Counted from the first letter of the stretch, positions 1 to 6,623 are shown. The stretch is 13,790 nt of DNA from JBPCRW01 sp050996405 (GCA_050996405.1 JBPCRW010000214.1:1-13790); one strand, 5' to 3'. Program-made: numbers and translations. Notes: generated by a model from the letters alone, not told the origin.

Positions 1-351
1 CAATGATTCGACATTTGCGTCCATTCGCTCTTCCTGCGAATCGGCGACGAAAACCACGCCGTCAACGCCTTTTAAAATCAGTTTGCGCGAAGCGTCGTAA
101 TAAACCTGACCGGGAACTGTGTAAAGATGAAATCTGGTTTTGAAACCGCGCACGGTGCCGAGTTCGAGCGGCATAAAATCGAAAAAGAGCGTGCGGTCGG
201 TTTCCGTCGCCAGAGAAATCAGTTTGCCTTTGGCTTGCGGCGCAGTCGAATCGTAAATGTGCTGCAAATTGGTCGTCTTACCACAAAGTCCAGGTCCGTA
301 ATAAACAATTTTGCAGTTAATTTCGCGGGAAGCGTAGTTGATAAAAGTCAT
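1..351 (-). CDS. mglA: MglA-like Ras-family GTPase, partial (C-terminus beyond left edge)
   Basis: Small GTPase of the MglA family, which sets cell polarity in Myxococcus and recurs in Acidobacteriota. It cycles between GTP and GDP forms with MglB as its GTPase-activating partner. The first 117 residues are visible, starting MTFINYASREINCKIVYYGP. The P-loop GPGLCGKT is at residues 19-26. A switch I region with TDRTLFFDFMPLELG follows at about 51-65. The G3 region has the family-typical TVPGQVYYDASRK (78-90) in place of DxxG. The NKxD base-recognition motif should lie beyond the edge. The ATG at 349-351 gives the usual family N-terminus, but no Shine-Dalgarno precedes it; a heptamer array starts 4 bp upstream. 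It lies downstream of mglB in the same orientation, the usual mglBA order. Family assignment is secure; the exact physiological role is inferred. Confidence 0.93.
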   Translation of the reverse strand, partial: MTFINYASREINCKIVYYGPGLCGKTTNLQHIYDSTAPQAKGKLISLATETDRTLFFDFMPLELGTVRGFKTRFHLYTVPGQVYYDASRKLILKGVDGVVFVADSQEERMDANVESL

Positions 352-354
352 AAT

Positions 355-467
355 GATTTTGGATTTTGGATTTTGGATTTTGGATTTCTCTTTGATAAAA
401 GCTGAATTTTATTTACAAAAGCGAGCTTTGGCTTTCAATCTAAAATCCAAAATCTAAAATCTAAAAT
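355..467. repeat. Heptamer tandem arrays forming a 31-bp inverted repeat
   Basis: Left arm: unit GATTTTG repeated about 4.7 times at 355-387. Right arm: unit TCYAAAA repeated four times at 439-466. Positions 356-386 pair with 437-467 without gaps. Read as plus-strand RNA this is 28 Watson-Crick and 3 G-U pairs around a 50-nt loop; in the minus-strand mglBA transcript the three wobbles become A-C mismatches. The structure exactly fills the mglB-mglA gap, from the mglB stop codon to 4 bp before the mglA start. It could be a dispersed short-repeat family, a processing or attenuation element, or a slippage product. Confidence 0.85.
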
Positions 468-949
468 TAACTGAACAGGCTGTCAATATCTTCGTCTGTA
501 ATTTCGGCAAAAAATGAATTGCCTTCGTCGCGCGTTTTCTGCGAATCGCGCCCGATTTCGTCGATAATCGCGGCAATTTCGTGACTTGCCCGTTTAGCGC
601 GGAGTTTAACCAGTCCGAGCGTCGAGCGTTCGTCGAAAACTACTACTAACAGACTTCTGCCGATGATGCAAATATAAATGCTTTCGTGTTCGCCTTCGTG
701 GACGACCGACGGGAAAACGTCTTCGCCGATAAGTTTTGCCATCGAAGTCGTCGCGGCGACATTTCCCGCCGCCAGAGAAGAAAAACTCGTCGTGTCCATA
801 TTACCGATGTCGCCGTGAAACGCAATCGGCTGCCCGTCGCGGTCAACCAGAAAAACAACCCGCGAGGCGGATTCGACGCTCAACTTGGCGAGCACATTTT
901 TTAACTTCTGAAAATGCTGTTCGTGTATAATAATAGGCGTTTCTGCCAT
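467..949 (-). CDS. mglB: MglB-like Roadblock/LC7 domain protein
   Basis: A 160-residue protein with the Roadblock/LC7 fold of MglB, the partner that activates GTP hydrolysis by MglA. Visible hallmarks are the N-terminal helix (HEQHFQKLKNVLAKL), the strand RVVFLVDRDGQPIAFHGD, the alanine-rich helix SSLAAGNVAATTSMAKLIG, and the paired strands ESIYICIIGRSLLVVVFDE. A tail of about 30 residues follows, ending acidic (EITDEDIDSLFS). The ATG at 947-949 is preferred because AGAGAG lies about 8 nt upstream; an in-frame TTG at 952 would add one residue. It precedes mglA by 115 bp on the same strand, so the two are probably co-transcribed. The polarity role is inferred from the pairing; Roadblock proteins occur in other GTPase systems too. 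Confidence 0.88.
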   Translation of the reverse strand: MAETPIIIHEQHFQKLKNVLAKLSVESASRVVFLVDRDGQPIAFHGDIGNMDTTSFSSLAAGNVAATTSMAKLIGEDVFPSVVHEGEHESIYICIIGRSLLVVVFDERSTLGLVKLRAKRASHEIAAIIDEIGRDSQKTRDEGNSFFAEITDEDIDSLFS

Positions 950-975
950 CAAATTTCTCTCTGTTGATTATTTTT

Positions 976-1004
976 AGTAAAAATCGAGGTTCGGATATTT
1001 TCAA
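976..1004 (-). promoter_or_regulatory. Candidate sigma70-type promoter for mglBA
   Basis: Read on the minus strand, TTGAAA (999-1004) is separated by 17 bp from TTTACT (976-981). This would place transcription start near 969, about 20 nt before the mglB ATG. The -10 match is only 4 of 6, so this is a weak motif-based suggestion. Confidence 0.3.
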
Positions 1005-1112
1005 ATTTCTCAAACTTGAAAACCGACGCGGACTGTCAGGAACGGCTTCAAATTCAAACCGCATTTTTAATCTACCATATCCGACCTTTCCGCTTCAAGC
1101 GTTTTTTTATTG

Positions 1113-1145
1113 TTTATCAAACTTTAACACCGAAAGTTTGATAAA
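1113..1145. repeat. Perfect 13-bp inverted repeat in the divergent spacer
   Basis: TTTATCAAACTTT (1113-1125) is the exact reverse complement of AAAGTTTGATAAA (1133-1145), with a 7-nt loop AACACCG. Six T residues follow on the plus strand (1146-1151). The stem has only two G-C pairs, so a weak terminator or a transcription-factor operator are both possible. The rest of the 953-1341 spacer is AT-rich and holds no credible gene. Confidence 0.7.
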
Positions 1146-1243
1146 TTTTTTCTCTCGCTCGCATCACGAAAAGCTATTGCTCATCAAAATTGAAAAATGT
1201 TAGACTTACGTTTTGATTGAAGCTGGCTTCGCGGGCTTTGTTT

Positions 1244-1272
1244 TTGCTGGAAATATATTTTGCAAATAATAG
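1244..1272 (+). promoter_or_regulatory. Candidate promoter for yvcK
   Basis: TTGCTG (1244-1249) and TAATAG (1267-1272) are separated by 17 bp, about 70 bp before the yvcK ATG and downstream of the 1113-1145 dyad. Motif-based only. The yvcK start is preceded by a modest GGAAG at about 1333-1337. Confidence 0.35.
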
Positions 1273-1341
1273 TTAATTAAAGTTTTGTTTCACTTGTTCG
1301 CCGTTTGAGATTTTCGGAAAACTCATAAACCGGAAGCAATT

Positions 1342-2406
1342 ATGAAAAATCATCTGTTTTCACAAAATCCGGCAGGCTTGAATTTCGTCACAATCGGCGG
1401 CGGAAACGGGCTTTCGACGCTGCTTTCCGGTTTAAAAAAATTCGTCGAAGTAAATAATGGCGAATTATTTTCCATCAAAAATTTATCGGCAATTGTCGCC
1501 GTGACGGACGACGGCGGAAGCTCCGGCAGGCTGCGCGACGAACTGCAAATGCTGCCGCCCGGCGATATTCGCAGTTGTATGGTCGCGCTTTCGGAAGATT
1601 CTCATCTGCTCTCGAAACTTTTCCAGCACCGTTTTCGCGGCGACGGGCAACTGGGCGGACATAATTTCGGAAATTTATTTCTGGCGGCTTTAACAGAAGT
1701 TACCGGAGATTTTGCCGAAGCCGTCAAATTGTCGTCGGAGATCCTTGCCAGCAAAGGACAAATTTTTCCGGCGACAATTGAAGATGTCCGGCTGGTGGCG
1801 GAATTAACGGACGGCAGAACGATTCACGGCGAAACAAATATCTCGCAATTCGGCAGCGAAATTAAGCGATTGCGGCTTGAGCCGGAAACCTGTCATCCGC
1901 TGCCTGAAACGTTGGAAGCGATTCAAAAAGCGGATGTCGTCACCGTCGGACCCGGTTCGCTTTTTACGAGTTTGATTCCGCCGATTTTGGTCAAAGGTGT
2001 CGCAAAGGCAATTGCCGAATCTCCGGCGATAAAAGTTTTTATCTGTAATTTGATGACGCAACCCGGAGAAACCGATGGGTTTTCGGCGCGAAAACATTTG
2101 GAAATCGTTCGTGAATACGCGCCGGAAATTGATTTCGATTACGTGATTGTCAACAATCATCCGGTCAGCCGCGAGCAAGCCGCACGTTACGAAAGCGAGG
2201 GCGCGCAGCAAATCGGACTGCGCGATTCGATTTCGCCGGAAACGATTGAAGGCGCGAAAATTGTTTATGGAAATTTACTGGACGGCGGCGAAATGGTTCG
2301 GCATCATCCCGAAAAACTGGCGCAGGTTGTTTTGCTGTGCGCGCAAGAGCCGTTTTTAAATCAAGATTTGTCCGATACAACCTGGCAAACTCAAATCGTA
2401 TTCTAA
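1342..2406 (+). CDS. yvcK: YvcK/GlmR-family UDP-GlcNAc-binding regulatory protein (gluconeogenesis factor, CofD-like fold)
   Basis: A 354-residue cytoplasmic protein of the YvcK family. Motifs are complete: GGGNGLST (19-26), DDGGSSGRLR (56-65), PGDIRSC (73-79), GHNFGNLF (106-113), GPGSLFTSL (203-211) and NLMTQPGET (236-244). In B. subtilis this protein, also called GlmR, binds UDP-GlcNAc and stimulates GlmS, and it is needed for growth on gluconeogenic carbon sources and for normal cell-wall synthesis. It is followed 69 bp later by glmU and further on by glmS, so it sits beside both enzymes of the pathway it is expected to sense. That regulatory link is known from Bacillus and only inferred here. 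Length is slightly longer than the roughly 320 residues of many homologues, with the extra sequence near residues 35-48 and at the C-terminus. Confidence 0.95.
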   Translation: MKNHLFSQNPAGLNFVTIGGGNGLSTLLSGLKKFVEVNNGELFSIKNLSAIVAVTDDGGSSGRLRDELQMLPPGDIRSCMVALSEDSHLLSKLFQHRFRGDGQLGGHNFGNLFLAALTEVTGDFAEAVKLSSEILASKGQIFPATIEDVRLVAELTDGRTIHGETNISQFGSEIKRLRLEPETCHPLPETLEAIQKADVVTVGPGSLFTSLIPPILVKGVAKAIAESPAIKVFICNLMTQPGETDGFSARKHLEIVREYAPEIDFDYVIVNNHPVSREQAARYESEGAQQIGLRDSISPETIEGAKIVYGNLLDGGEMVRHHPEKLAQVVLLCAQEPFLNQDLSDTTWQTQIVF

Positions 2407-2453
2407 ATTTGGACGGAGATAATTCAACAAATCCGAGATTTTCGGTTAAATTT

Positions 2454-2471
2454 AATTCAGACTTCTGAATT
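2454..2471. repeat. Palindrome immediately before the glmU start
   Basis: AATTCAGA (2454-2461) and TCTGAATT (2464-2471) form perfect 8-bp arms around CT, followed by a T tract running into the glmU ATG at 2476. No Shine-Dalgarno is visible here. The element could be an operator half-site pair or a weak RNA hairpin over the initiation region. Confidence 0.55.
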
Positions 2472-2475
2472 TTTT

Positions 2476-3912
2476 ATGGAAATAAATTCAAGCGAACAAC
2501 CGGTTCTCGATGTTTTGATTCTTGCCGCCGGATTGGGAACGCGAATGCGCTCGAATCTGGCAAAAGTTTTGCATCGTCTCGACGGTCGCCCGCTTGTCAA
2601 TCACGTTTGCCGCGCGGCGACCGCGCTCGCGCCGCGTAAAATTTACGTTGTTATCGGGCATCAGGGCGAAGACGCGCGGCGGGCGATTCTAGAAGAACTG
2701 GACGAAGCGCACAGCGGTTTTGTCTGGCAGAAAGAGCAGCTTGGAACAGGTCACGCGGTCAATTCGGCGCGTCCGTTTCTGGAAAACGAAGATTCGACTT
2801 TGCTGGTTTTGTCGGGCGACGTGCCGATGATTCGCGCCGAAACTTTAGCGGCTCTTGTCCAACAGCACCGCACGCATCGCGGCAAAGGCGCGGCTTGCAC
2901 GATTTTGACGGTCAAACTCGAAGACCCGACCGGCTACGGGCGCATCGTGCGAGACGACGAAGGACTTTTCGAGAAAATCGTCGAGCAAAAGGATGCCGAT
3001 GGCGAAGAACGAAAAATAAAGGAAATCAATTCGGGGATTTACTGTTTCAACACGAAAAAACTTTTCGACGCGCTCTCGAAAGTTTCAAATGAAAACGCGC
3101 AGGGCGAATATTATTTGACGGACGTTCCCGCGCTGCTGCGTGATGCCGGAGAAGACGTTTCGATTTATCATCACGCGGACGCGCGCGAAGTTGCCGGTAT
3201 CAATAACCGCGTCGAACTTGCCGAAATGGAAAGAATTTTGCGCCAGCGCGTGATTAAAAAATTGATGCTCGATTACGGCGTGACGTTCATCAGTCCGCAG
3301 GCGACCTACGTCAGCGAACAAGCCGACATCGGACGCGACACGGTAATTTATCCGAACGTTTCAATCGAAGGCGAGAGCGTAATCGGCGACGGCTGCATCA
3401 TCCGACAGGGAACGCGCATCACCAATTCGCGCATCGGGCGCGGTGTGGAAATTTTGGATAACTGTGTAATAACCGATTCGGAAATCGCCGACGACTGCAC
3501 AGTCGGTCCGATGGCGCACTTGCGCGGTCACGCTAAAATGGAGAAAAAAGCGAAAGTCGGAAATTTCGTCGAACTCAAAAAAACAATTTTGGGCGAAGGC
3601 TCAAAAGCCAATCATTTAACGTATCTCGGCGACGCGACCATCGGCACAAATACCAACATCGGCGCGGGAACAATCACCTGCAATTACGACGGCAAAAACA
3701 AACACGCGACGACGATTGGAAACAATGTGAAAATCGGCTCTGACACAATGCTTGTCGCGCCCGTCAAAGTCGGCGATAATTCAGTAACGGGCGCGGGTTC
3801 GGTTGTAATAAAAGATATTGAGCCTGATAAACTCGTCGTCGGCGCGCCCGCCAGGGCGATTAAGAATTTGAATGAAGAAACGCAAGATATGACCGAAGCA
3901 TCTGAAAAATAA
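2476..3912 (+). CDS. glmU: Bifunctional GlcNAc-1-P uridyltransferase / GlcN-1-P acetyltransferase
   Basis: GlmU makes the last two steps to UDP-GlcNAc, the precursor of peptidoglycan and, where present, LPS. It acetylates glucosamine-1-phosphate with acetyl-CoA (C-terminal domain), then transfers UMP from UTP (N-terminal domain). At 478 residues it is close to the usual 450-460. The N-terminal Rossmann-like domain shows LAAGLGTRMRSNLAKVLH (16-33), EQLGTGHAV (87-95), SGDVPM with the metal-binding Asp at about 115, then GYGRIVR and EINSGIY. The C-terminal left-handed beta-helix includes GNFVELK, NHLTYLGDA with the likely catalytic His380, and GAGTITCNYDG. The usual Pro of the LPK signature is Ala29 here, with the catalytic Lys (30) kept. 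There is no clear Shine-Dalgarno. It follows yvcK by 69 bp. Confidence 0.97.
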   Translation: MEINSSEQPVLDVLILAAGLGTRMRSNLAKVLHRLDGRPLVNHVCRAATALAPRKIYVVIGHQGEDARRAILEELDEAHSGFVWQKEQLGTGHAVNSARPFLENEDSTLLVLSGDVPMIRAETLAALVQQHRTHRGKGAACTILTVKLEDPTGYGRIVRDDEGLFEKIVEQKDADGEERKIKEINSGIYCFNTKKLFDALSKVSNENAQGEYYLTDVPALLRDAGEDVSIYHHADAREVAGINNRVELAEMERILRQRVIKKLMLDYGVTFISPQATYVSEQADIGRDTVIYPNVSIEGESVIGDGCIIRQGTRITNSRIGRGVEILDNCVITDSEIADDCTVGPMAHLRGHAKMEKKAKVGNFVELKKTILGEGSKANHLTYLGDATIGTNTNIGAGTITCNYDGKNKHATTIGNNVKIGSDTMLVAPVKVGDNSVTGAGSVVIKDIEPDKLVVGAPARAIKNLNEETQDMTEASEK

Positions 3913-3945
3913 ATCTGTGCTAAAATTTATTCGGAGGAGAAAATT

Positions 3946-4095
3946 ATGACCAAGAAAGCGAAGGTTATCAAAGAAATAAAAATCGAGCGTCCCGAACGCG
4001 CTCAACTTTCAGCAGAGGAATCATTAAAGCGGACGAAGGAATTCGATAAGCGAAAGGAGAAATTCATTGCCACTATCCGCCAAGGGAAGAATTGA
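3946..4095 (+). CDS. Small charged protein, 49 aa, function unknown
   Basis: Translation gives MTKKAKVIKEIKIERPERAQ and then a Lys/Glu/Arg-rich, probably helical segment containing SAEESLKRTKEFDKRKEKF, ending IRQGKN. GGAGG at 3933-3937, 8 nt before the ATG, is one of the best Shine-Dalgarno sequences in the window, which supports translation despite the small size. It starts 33 bp after glmU, and its last 29 bp overlap the next gene in another frame. I do not recognise the family. The layout, a short charged protein overlapping a longer partner, resembles antitoxin-toxin pairs, but no toxin fold is recognisable, so that is only a hypothesis. Confidence 0.7.
   Translation: MTKKAKVIKEIKIERPERAQLSAEESLKRTKEFDKRKEKFIATIRQGKN
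4054..4060 (+). promoter_or_regulatory. Shine-Dalgarno that selects the TTG start of the next gene
   Basis: AAGGAGA lies inside the coding sequence of the 49-aa gene, 6 nt before TTG 4067-4069. The reading frame has no earlier ATG, GTG or TTG after its upstream stop at 4025-4027 and no ATG soon after, so this ribosome site fixes the start. Confidence 0.7.
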
Positions 4096-4399
4096 AGTTT
4101 ATCTACCCGATTTACCTAACGCTTCGTATCAAAATTTGTTGCTGGCGTTTGATGATGAGTTCACTTACAATTTCGGCGGCTGCACGATTGTTCGCGGGCT
4201 TGACGGCAGCTATCTTTCAAAATTCGGCGAGAAAATTCAAGATCGCATCAACTTAATTTACACCGATACGTCATACTCCCTTGAAGAAAATTCCGATTTG
4301 CTTTCAGCTTACAGCGATAAAATAAGAAAAGCAGCTTTCGAGGCTTTGGAAGAAGAGGTTATTTTAGTTGTCTTTTGGCAGATTTATCATTCGGTTTAA
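4067..4399 (+). CDS. Conserved-looking hypothetical protein, 110 aa, overlapping the preceding gene
   Basis: A 110-residue soluble protein beginning MPLSAKGRIEVYLPDLPNAS (TTG start). It continues with an aromatic and glycine-rich core (FTYNFGGCTIVRGLDGSYLS), a segment with RINLIYTDTSYSL, then a helix with DLLSAYSDKIRKAAFEALEEEVILVVFWQIYHSV. The alternating strand and helix pattern suggests a compact alpha/beta domain. There is no signal peptide or clear membrane span. It overlaps the 49-aa gene by 29 bp, which suggests translational coupling and joint function, and a small membrane-protein gene follows 10 bp later. I do not recognise a named family and assign no function. Confidence 0.75.
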   Translation: MPLSAKGRIEVYLPDLPNASYQNLLLAFDDEFTYNFGGCTIVRGLDGSYLSKFGEKIQDRINLIYTDTSYSLEENSDLLSAYSDKIRKAAFEALEEEVILVVFWQIYHSV

Positions 4400-4409
4400 G
4401 GTTAAGTTT

Positions 4410-4586
4410 ATGAAAATAATTTTCTATTTTTTGACTTTTATATTTGGACTTTTGGGGTTGTTGGCATTAATTAGGTCAGTTGAAGTTTTAGCTTCAGGTA
4501 GCGGCATTAGACCTGTCCAAATTTTAATTGCAGTTATATCTTCTGCTTTGGCGTGGCTTTGCGTTCGTAAGGCACGCACAAAATAA
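4410..4586 (+). CDS. Small two-helix membrane protein, 58 aa, function unknown
   Basis: The ATG at 4410 gives a 58-residue protein with two hydrophobic stretches. Residues about 3-21 (IIFYFLTFIFGLLGLLALI) and about 36-51 (VQILIAVISSALAWLC) are probable membrane helices, joined by SVEVLASGSGIRP and followed by a basic tail VRKARTK. Positive charges at the C-terminus suggest that end is cytoplasmic. AAGG lies about 8 nt before the start, a modest ribosome site; an in-frame TTG at 4368 would lie inside the previous gene. It is 10 bp downstream of the 110-aa gene and 49 bp upstream of glmS. No family is recognised. Confidence 0.6.
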   Translation: MKIIFYFLTFIFGLLGLLALIRSVEVLASGSGIRPVQILIAVISSALAWLCVRKARTK

Positions 4587-4623
4587 ATTTCCGAAAAGTC
4601 TCAAATCGGATTTATTACTAGAA

Positions 4624-4629
4624 TATAAT
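4624..4629 (+). promoter_or_regulatory. TATAAT box positioned for a leaderless glmS transcript
   Basis: A perfect TATAAT ends 6 bp before the glmS ATG at 4636, so transcription would be expected to start at or very near the A of the start codon. No Shine-Dalgarno precedes the ATG, which fits leaderless translation. No good -35 hexamer is seen at 16-18 bp upstream, and an AT-rich chance match is possible. Confidence 0.45.
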
Positions 4630-4635
4630 AAAAAT

Positions 4636-6498
4636 ATGTGTGGAATTGTTGGATACGTCGGAAATAAACAGGTTGTGCCGTTAATCATTGACGGTTTACG
4701 AAAACTCGAATATCGCGGTTACGATTCGGCGGGCATTGCGGTTGTCGGCGATGATTGCGAATTGTCTTTGCGTCGTGCGGAAGGGAAGTTGAGAAATCTC
4801 GAAGAAGCGATTCGCCTCAATCCTTTGGACGGAAATTACGGCATCGGGCATACGCGCTGGGCGACGCACGGGCGACCGACCGAAGAAAACGCGCATCCGC
4901 ATCGTGACCAGTCGGGCAAAGTCGTCGTCGTGCATAACGGCATTATCGAAAACTATATGCAGTTGAAGGAAAAATTAACTGCTTTGGGAAGCGAGTTTAA
5001 AACCGAAACCGATACGGAAGTCGTCGCGCATCTTATCGGATATTACAAAACGAGCGAAAATCTTTCGCTCGAATTAGCCGTGCGAAAAGCCGTCAAAGAA
5101 CTGCACGGAATTTTCGCGCTTTCGATAATTTCGTCGGACGAACCCGATACGATTATTGCCGTCCGCGAAGGCGCGCCGGTTGTCATCGGCTTGGGCGACG
5201 GCGAATTTTTTGTCGCCAGCGACATTCCGCCGATTTTGCAGCACACGCGCGATGTCTTTTATCTCGGCGAACGAGAAATTGCTGTGCTTACAAAAGATTC
5301 TGTTCGCGTCACAGATTTTGACGGGAATGTTGTCGAACCGAAACAGCAGCGCATCACTTGGGACCCGATTGCGGCGGAAAAAGGCGGCTTTAAACATTTT
5401 ATGCTCAAGGAAATTTACGAGCAGCCGCGCGCCGTCCGCGATACGGTGCGCGGTCGCGTCTCGCTCGATTCGGGAAAAGTTTATCTCGACCCGATGAATA
5501 TTTCCGAAGACGAATTTAAAAATATTCATTCAATCGCCGTCGCCGCCTGCGGCACAAGCTGGCACGCCGGAATTGCCGGAAAATATATGATTGAACAACT
5601 TGCCAGAGTTCCGGTCGAAGTTGATTACGCTTCGGAATTTCGTTATCGCAATCCGGTATTGGACGAAAATACTTTGCTCATCGTCATTTCACAGTCGGGC
5701 GAAACCGCCGACACGATTGCCGCGATGCGTGAAGCCAAACAAAGCGGATGCAAAGTTTTAGCGGTTTGTAATGTTCAAGGTTCGATGATTCACCGCGAAG
5801 CCGACGGCACGATTTTAACGCACGCCGGACCGGAAATCGGTGTCGCTTCGACCAAAGCCTTTACGTCGCAAATGATTGCGCTCTATCTTTTCGCGCTTTA
5901 TCTCGGACAAATTCGCGGCAGAGTTTCCGAAGAAGAAGCGAAATTTCACGCGCAGCAATTGGCAGAGCTGCCTTTGAAAATCGAACATCTTTTAAACGAT
6001 GCCGATTCGATTGAGGAACTCTCAAAGGAATTTTTTCGCTCGCAGGATTTTCTCTATTTAGGGCGCGGCATCAATTTTCCGGTCGCTCTCGAAGGCGCGT
6101 TGAAACTCAAAGAAATTTCCTACATTCATGCCGAAGGTTATCCGGCTGGGGAGATGAAACACGGACCGAACGCGCTGATTGACGAAAAACTTCCCGTCGT
6201 CGTTATCAACACGCGCGAAGAAGGCAACAAGGCTTCGGAACTGCGCTACGAAAAAACACACTCGAACATTGTCGAAGTTAAGGCGCGCGACGGGATTATT
6301 CTTTCGATTTTAACGGAAGCAGACGCTATGAGTTCGCGCGTTTCCGACTACGTCGTCGAAATTCCCGAAACGTCGGATTTGCTCGCGCCGGTTTTGTCAA
6401 TCGTGCCTCTGCAACTGCTGGCGTATCACATCGCCGTCCGGCGCGGCTGCGACGTTGACCAGCCGCGCAACTTAGCAAAATCGGTGACGGTCGAATAA
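4636..6498 (+). CDS. glmS: Glutamine--fructose-6-phosphate aminotransferase (isomerizing)
   Basis: GlmS makes glucosamine-6-phosphate from fructose-6-phosphate and glutamine, the committed step to UDP-GlcNAc. At 620 residues it is close to E. coli GlmS (609). The ATG at 4636 is chosen because the product must begin MCGIVGYVG: Cys2 becomes the N-terminal glutaminase nucleophile after Met removal, and any upstream start would bury it. The glutaminase domain also shows GIGHTRWATHGRPTEENAHPH and HNGIIENY. Two SIS isomerase domains follow, with AACGTSWHAG, SQSGETADT, GVASTKAFTSQM and ALKLKEISYIHAEGYPAGE. The C-terminus DVDQPRNLAKSVTVE is canonical. It lies in a cluster with glmU and yvcK/glmR, and a strong terminator follows. 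No glmS-ribozyme-like leader is possible, since coding sequence ends 49 bp upstream. Confidence 0.97.
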   Translation: MCGIVGYVGNKQVVPLIIDGLRKLEYRGYDSAGIAVVGDDCELSLRRAEGKLRNLEEAIRLNPLDGNYGIGHTRWATHGRPTEENAHPHRDQSGKVVVVHNGIIENYMQLKEKLTALGSEFKTETDTEVVAHLIGYYKTSENLSLELAVRKAVKELHGIFALSIISSDEPDTIIAVREGAPVVIGLGDGEFFVASDIPPILQHTRDVFYLGEREIAVLTKDSVRVTDFDGNVVEPKQQRITWDPIAAEKGGFKHFMLKEIYEQPRAVRDTVRGRVSLDSGKVYLDPMNISEDEFKNIHSIAVAACGTSWHAGIAGKYMIEQLARVPVEVDYASEFRYRNPVLDENTLLIVISQSGETADTIAAMREAKQSGCKVLAVCNVQGSMIHREADGTILTHAGPEIGVASTKAFTSQMIALYLFALYLGQIRGRVSEEEAKFHAQQLAELPLKIEHLLNDADSIEELSKEFFRSQDFLYLGRGINFPVALEGALKLKEISYIHAEGYPAGEMKHGPNALIDEKLPVVVINTREEGNKASELRYEKTHSNIVEVKARDGIILSILTEADAMSSRVSDYVVEIPETSDLLAPVLSIVPLQLLAYHIAVRRGCDVDQPRNLAKSVTVE

Positions 6499-6524
6499 CT
6501 TTTTCTCTTTTATTTATATTTATC

Positions 6525-6568
6525 AGCCTCGATTCCGGCGAAATTATTAACCGGAATCGAGGCTTTTT
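6525..6568 (+). terminator. Intrinsic terminator after glmS
   Basis: GCCTCGATTCCGG (6526-6538) pairs perfectly with CCGGAATCGAGGC (6551-6563) across a 12-nt loop, extended by one A-T pair, and TTTTT follows at 6564-6568. The site is 27 bp after the glmS stop and separates the amino-sugar cluster from the molybdenum hydroxylase operon. Confidence 0.92.
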
Positions 6569-6595
6569 CGCGTGATGCTGAAAATAAAAATTTTA

Positions 6596-6623
6596 TTGAA
6601 AAACTTTTACGATGTGTTAAATT
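6596..6623 (+). promoter_or_regulatory. Candidate promoter of the molybdenum hydroxylase operon
   Basis: TTGAAA (6596-6601) and TAAATT (6618-6623) are separated by 16 bp, just downstream of the glmS terminator. A start near 6630 would give a leader of about 174 nt before the first gene at 6804. Motif-based only. Confidence 0.35.

Noticed and set aside
964..1203. Open frame of 79 codons on the plus strand in the divergent spacer
   Set aside because: It has no Shine-Dalgarno, low-complexity composition, runs through the 13-bp dyad and overlaps the likely mglB promoter.
1804..2211. 135-codon open frame antisense to yvcK
   Set aside because: It is a shadow of a well-supported gene; the Arg/Phe-rich composition is typical of antisense frames in this DNA.
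3946..4399. Firm toxin-antitoxin annotation for the overlapping pair
   Set aside because: Size and overlap fit, but no recognisable toxin fold, DNA-binding domain or autoregulatory operator is visible.
4528..4635. Upstream in-frame extension of glmS
   Set aside because: It would add 36 residues before MCGIV and block the N-terminal Cys nucleophile; it also overlaps the small membrane-protein gene.
5074..5529. 151-codon open frame antisense to glmS
   Set aside because: Same composition signature, no ribosome site, and it lies wholly inside glmS.
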